Source: Flavobacterium sp. (lineage in GTDB: Bacteria > Bacteroidota > Bacteroidia > Flavobacteriales > Flavobacteriaceae). From it: 10,180 bases of DNA. Below the pieces are notes generated by a model. That model searched no databases. It worked only from the letters and a program-made list of their open reading frames with translations, and was not told the origin of the DNA. The stretch covers positions 1 through 10,180 of the forward strand of contig JADMKR010000248.1 of assembly GCA_015478765.1 (NCBI GenBank). Reading direction: 5' to 3'. Shown here piece by piece: positions 7,690-10,180 of the stretch (position 1 is its first letter; the number at the start of each line of letters is the position of its first letter). The translations under genes and the position numbers were made by a program.

Positions 7690-7716
7690 AGAGCCGGACA
7701 TTGTCCGGCTTTTTTT
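7690..7716 (+). terminator. Rho-independent terminator of atpDC
   Basis: AGCCGGAC (7692-7699) and GTCCGGCT (7703-7710) form a perfect GC-rich 8-bp stem with a 3-base loop, ending in seven T residues (7710-7716). It begins 23 bases after the atpC stop. Its right half overlaps the upstream part of the next promoter. Confidence 0.93.
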
Positions 7717-7727
7717 ATTTATTTTTG
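7701..7727 (+). promoter_or_regulatory. Bacteroidota-type promoter overlapping the atpC terminator
   Basis: TATTTTTG at 7720-7727 is an exact TAnnTTTG match. A TTG at 7701-7703, inside the terminator loop and stem, could be the -33 element with 16 bases between, slightly short. The -7 element ends only 4 bases before the ATG at 7732, so the transcript would be leaderless or nearly so. The -7 match is solid but lies in T-rich DNA, where chance matches are commoner. Confidence 0.55.
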
Positions 7728-7731
7728 GAGC

Positions 7732-8289
7732 ATGCCGGAACTACATGAATACGAGCTTATCATCAGCCAGGGAAAGCGACCTCTTTGGAAATCGGCAGTG
7801 GCCGCGGTTTTATTTACTATGGTCTTGTATAAATGTTACGAGCTCTCATTGGTGATTCTTCAGCATGGACTTGTGAACGAAGTCAGGCGGTCAATCGTAA
7901 ATGGATTGGCAGGCATTGGTTATTGTTTGGCCGCTGGAATTTATCTTACAAGATTGGTCACCATTTTGGTTGATGTCGACACCAATAGATTGATTACCCG
8001 AAGCCAATTCGGACCCTTTAGCTTTGATCGGCAAAAAATCGCGCCTGATTTTGAATATATCGCAATATATATTGACGCTAATGGTGAATATCAGTCATCT
8101 TTATGGTATAAAGGTAATCGTCATATGAAATTGTTCGGATTTGGCAATGATGCCGATGCCGCATTAAAATTCGCCCAACACGTCTCAGATCGTCTCAATA
8201 TCGACATTCTGGATAAACGCGTAAAAGGTGAATCGAAGTGGATTGATTATCAGCCAGCCACCTCCCAAAATCAGATGAACCTGACGTAA
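7732..8289 (+). CDS. Membrane protein of unknown function with cytoplasmic beta-rich domain
   Basis: A 185-residue protein I cannot assign to a named family. A short N-terminal stretch is followed by two hydrophobic segments (about 21-43 and 56-80) with a basic linker, EVRRS. A soluble C-terminal region follows with alternating strands (LITRSQFGPFSFDR, FEYIAIYID, SLWYKGNRHMKLFGF) and a final helix (ADAALKFAQHVSDRLNIDILD). Two membrane helices followed by a compact strand-rich domain ending in a helix recall bacterial PH-like (bPH) proteins, but that is only a resemblance. It is transcribed from its own promoter just after the atpC terminator, so it is probably not part of ATP synthase. The start at 7732 is favoured because the promoter -7 element ends 4 bases upstream. 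It is followed by the RNA-like element at 8324. Confidence 0.85.
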   Translation: MPELHEYELIISQGKRPLWKSAVAAVLFTMVLYKCYELSLVILQHGLVNEVRRSIVNGLAGIGYCLAAGIYLTRLVTILVDVDTNRLITRSQFGPFSFDRQKIAPDFEYIAIYIDANGEYQSSLWYKGNRHMKLFGFGNDADAALKFAQHVSDRLNIDILDKRVKGESKWIDYQPATSQNQMNLT

Positions 8290-8323
8290 CTGGTATCTTC
8301 TACTTGAACGTGTACTATTTTTT

Positions 8324-8403
8324 GAAGCTGTTCCGGCTTTCCATTCTATCTTTTACGCCTCATTCTTCGCCGTAAAAGGATGCCATTTCAATCCGGGCTA
8401 GGG
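8324..8403 (+). ncRNA. Putative structured RNA element, Flavo-1-like intergenic motif
   Basis: This gap between two convergent genes holds a sequence pattern I recall recurring between flavobacterial genes: GAAGCTGTTCC at the 5' end, a hairpin CTTTT...AAAAGGATGCC in the middle and CGGGCTAGGG at the 3' end. Visible pairings: AGC (8326-8328) with GCT (8397-8399); CCGG (8333-8336) with CCGG (8393-8396), leaving TGTT as a bulge; and CTTTTACG (8350-8357) with CGTAAAAG (8371-8378), extendable by TATC/GATG if one G is bulged. No T-run follows on either strand, so it is not a simple terminator. I think it may be what Rfam calls Flavo-1, a motif of unknown function, but the name is from memory. It starts 34 bases after the upstream stop and could be part of that 3' UTR. 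Confidence 0.55.
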
Positions 8404-8456
8404 CGCCAACAAACTCCGTGATTCTACGCAATCAAACATTTCAGCAGAATAATAAC

Positions 8457-9227
8457 CTAAGCGGCCAATCCCCAAAAACCGGTCATAATATAAAATTGAA
8501 TCACTGCAGTAGTTAAAATCACCCAGAATAATATCCCGACAAAAGTCGCACTGAAAGACCGCCAGCTAAACCGGTTTTTCGCATCCGACATAAAAGATGC
8601 GTAAAACATCGTAAAATAAACCAGCTGAAATAGCAGAAAAAAAAGCTTCATTGCATTGCGCTGAATGTTGAAGATATTTTCAATTGGCAGTAATACAAAA
8701 GTATAAACCAGCAACGTAAAACCCAGCATGTACATGCCGGCTACCAAATGTTCAATATAATTAAATGGTCGTTTCCGGTAGAAAAGCCAATAGAAGAACG
8801 ACGTTATCGGAAGCGACAGCAATGCCATTATATTAGAATACCGGGTAACATACACATTTACCAGATGCGCGCGGTATTGAAATAATTCCATCTGTTCGCC
8901 GGTTGTCACCGCCGGCGCCGTGGGTGTGCCCAAGTTCAACGTTGCCATAAAAACGAAAATAGCTGCGATAATCAGCAAGAAATTCAACGGTGGGAAATAC
9001 TTCTTCCTTCTGCCAGAAATATATTCACGCGCTACTTCCCCGCGTTTGAAAGCCAACGCCTTAATCAGTTGGAAAATGCCTTTGTCGGCGTGAGTGAAAT
9101 AGTGGATCGCCTCGTGTATGATATCGTGAAGTGTGAGTCGGTGCAATGCCGCCCGCTGACCGCACTCAGGACAATATTTACACTCCGAAATATGTTCGGT
9201 ATCACAATTTGAACAAACAGATTCCAT
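8457..9227 (-). CDS. DUF3667 family membrane protein with N-terminal zinc ribbon
   Basis: A 256-residue integral membrane protein of unknown function. It opens with a zinc-ribbon-like Cys set, Cys5-x2-Cys8 and Cys19-x2-Cys22 in YCPECGQ (Cys16 is extra). An amphipathic segment follows with the family hallmark: HADKGIFQLIKALAFKRGEVAREYI and then SGRRKKYFPPLNFLLI (about 46-86). This is the DUF3667 pattern of a D-x-G stretch, a basic GRRKKYF motif and entry into the first helix. About five hydrophobic segments are visible: 79-98, 132-150, 160-183, 192-213 and 224-250. The N-terminus is probably cytoplasmic, given the zinc ribbon and the basic residues. Just upstream on its strand I see only weak promoter-like strings (TATATTGC ending about 15 bases before the ATG). 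No terminator was found after the stop. Confidence 0.88.
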   Translation of the reverse strand: MESVCSNCDTEHISECKYCPECGQRAALHRLTLHDIIHEAIHYFTHADKGIFQLIKALAFKRGEVAREYISGRRKKYFPPLNFLLIIAAIFVFMATLNLGTPTAPAVTTGEQMELFQYRAHLVNVYVTRYSNIMALLSLPITSFFYWLFYRKRPFNYIEHLVAGMYMLGFTLLVYTFVLLPIENIFNIQRNAMKLFFLLFQLVYFTMFYASFMSDAKNRFSWRSFSATFVGILFWVILTTAVIQFYIMTGFWGLAA

Positions 9228-9286
9228 TTTTTAACTTTGCTGCAATATACAAATTACTGATTAGCAGTGTATTCGTCGCCAATAAA

Positions 9287-9462
9287 TTAATGAGGCTTTT
9301 TTCCGGCCATATAAATATAAGATATAAGCAACGCCGCTTGAGTAAACATGGCAATTCTCAGAATTACATCGGCATTAGCATAATGGTTATCTTCCATCAG
9401 GCCGCAAAAGTGACCATGAGCGAAATTACAGCAAAAAGAATAAGATAGATTTTAGTTTTCAT
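9287..9462 (-). pseudogene. Micro-ORF pair, probably one frameshifted small membrane protein
   Basis: Two tiny ORFs read on the minus strand. The first (9462 down to 9397, 21 residues, MKTKIYLILFAVISLMVTFAA) is a single hydrophobic helix whose ATG lies inside the 3' end of the XRE gene, an 11-base overlap. Its TGA shares one base with the ATG of the second ORF (9397 down to 9287, 36 residues, starting MEDNHYANADVILRI and ending ISYIYMAGKKPH), which also holds one helix. One added G in the GCGGCC before the stop would fuse them into a two-helix protein of about 58 residues (FAGLMEDNHY at the joint). So this is either a gene broken by a -1 frameshift, a sequencing error, or two translationally coupled peptides. 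I do not recognise a family. Position suggests co-transcription with the XRE and DUF2975 genes. Confidence 0.4.
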
Positions 9463-9676
9463 CGATGTCAGATTTGGGAACATATTCAATAATATCGGCA
9501 GGCTGACAATCCAGCACGGCACAAATTGCTTCAAGTGTTGAAAACCTTATCGCTTTAGCCTTCCCGGTTTTGAGAATCGAAAGATTAGCCGTCGTAATCC
9601 CAATACGTTCCGCAAGTTCATTGGACCGCATTTTTCTTTTAGCCAGCATGACATCTACGTTAATAATTATAGGCAT
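9452..9676 (-). CDS. Small XRE/Cro-C1-type helix-turn-helix transcriptional regulator
   Basis: A 74-residue protein that is essentially a single Cro/C1-type DNA-binding domain. The opening MPIIINVDVMLAKRKM is typical of this short regulator class and supports the ATG at 9676. The helix-turn-helix spans about 18-39 (SNELAERIGITTANLSILKTGKA), followed by FSTLEAICAVLDCQPADIIEYVP, the usual helix 4-5 segment. The gene lies 33 bases after the DUF2975 gene on the same strand. This pairing is widespread (Bacillus YozG with YoaS is the example I know), and the regulator probably controls its own operon, although no target has been shown here. The 3' end overlaps the small ORF at 9462 by 11 bases. No ligand or sensor domain is present. 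Confidence 0.9.
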   Translation of the reverse strand: MPIIINVDVMLAKRKMRSNELAERIGITTANLSILKTGKAKAIRFSTLEAICAVLDCQPADIIEYVPKSDIDEN

Positions 9677-9709
9677 TTATATTTGTATGTATTTAAAATG
9701 ACAACTGGA

Positions 9710-10180
9710 CTACACAGTTAATTCATTTTCTTCTTTAAGGACTTTAGCATGTTTAAATATTTCAGCAATTACCATGAACAGCAAACCAAGGCTGATCGAT
9801 AGTATGAAAGAATCAAATCCGCCACTAACGATCTCAATCTTGAAGTTACCACGTTCAATAATGTTGTAAAAATATATCGGAACATTTGTTAACAATCCTG
9901 AACCGATAACACAGTAACCGATTCTATAAAAATTCTGAACAATACTGTCCACAAATATCTGCCGTTGCTGAAATAATATCAGGATTTTGCGAAGGAGAAA
10001 TATCCCGTAGAAAAATAAAATTCCGCCCAACCCCGCAAAAATCGCCACAACTTTTGCCGACCATCTGGTTTCCTCTATCGTCTGGCCATTAATAACGATC
10101 GGAATATCGAAATCAGCCGAAAATAGATACATCGGCACAAATAGTAACATTGTAATAATCGAAATCAACCCAAACAATAG
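9710..10180 (-). CDS. DUF2975 family membrane protein (5' end beyond the window)
   Basis: A predicted four-helix inner-membrane protein of unknown function. The 156 codons in the window show hydrophobic segments at about 1-20, 41-66, 85-105 and 122-142, counting from the Leu codon at 10177. They also show features typical of DUF2975: LLRKILILF followed by QRQIF, then SISLGLLFMVIAEIFKHAKVLKEENELTV at the C-terminus, the last part being the family signature. The frame stays open to the edge and the only near-edge start would be TTG at 10177, in the middle of a helix. The true start is therefore upstream, probably by 10-25 residues. The XRE regulator gene follows by 33 bases, so the two form an operon. 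Confidence 0.87.
   Translation of the reverse strand, partial: LLFGLISIITMLLFVPMYLFSADFDIPIVINGQTIEETRWSAKVVAIFAGLGGILFFYGIFLLRKILILFQQRQIFVDSIVQNFYRIGYCVIGSGLLTNVPIYFYNIIERGNFKIEIVSGGFDSFILSISLGLLFMVIAEIFKHAKVLKEENELTV

Noticed and set aside
8350..8378. CTTTTACG/CGTAAAAG hairpin as a bidirectional terminator for the convergent genes
   Set aside because: No T-run follows the stem on either strand; it fits better as the internal hairpin of the RNA-like element.
9146..9448. A 100-residue plus-strand ORF
   Set aside because: It overlaps the DUF3667 start antisense and covers the micro-ORFs; its composition and lack of motifs suggest a chance frame.

Overview
The window looks like a chromosomal segment from a member of the Bacteroidota, most likely a Flavobacterium-like bacterium. 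Four signs point that way. The start regions lack a clear Shine-Dalgarno sequence. There are two good matches to the Bacteroidota promoter (TTG, then TAnnTTTG). The ATP synthase beta subunit carries the extra block after its GERTREG motif known from this phylum, and its epsilon subunit is short. A TonB-dependent receptor is paired with a lipoprotein whose Cys is followed by SSDDD, resembling the signal for export to the cell surface. No CRISPR array, tRNA, rRNA, transposase or phage gene was recognised.

Layout on the plus strand. The 3' half of glmS (1-937) ends at a strong terminator. An intergenic region rich in dyads (986-1215) leads into a two-gene unit: a TonB-dependent receptor (1216-4023) and an SGNH/GDSL-type surface lipoprotein (4049-5572), closed by a terminator at 5593-5620. 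A clear promoter (5702-5731) then drives atpD (5805-7316) and atpC (7385-7666), again closed by a terminator. The atpD-atpC spacer is almost entirely one 57-base inverted repeat with CAGTCT-type internal repeats. A promoter overlapping the atpC terminator region starts a two-helix membrane protein of unknown function (7732-8289) with almost no leader. Behind it lies a probable structured RNA element of a type that, from memory, recurs between flavobacterial genes (8324-8403).

Layout on the minus strand. A DUF3667 zinc-ribbon membrane protein (8457-9227) converges on that RNA element. Upstream of it are a DUF2975 membrane protein (9710 to the window edge) and a small XRE-type regulator (9452-9676), which form a recognisable pair. 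A tiny membrane ORF, probably frameshifted, overlaps the 3' end of the regulator gene (9287-9462).

The segment is mostly housekeeping: hexosamine supply for the cell wall and outer membrane, and the catalytic part of ATP synthase. A likely surface nutrient-acquisition pair sits between these. The less ordinary material is non-coding: the atpD/atpC hairpin repeat, the RNA-like element at 8324-8403, and the dyads upstream of the receptor. The frameshifted or coupled micro-ORF at 9397 is also worth a look. No large undescribed system is visible.
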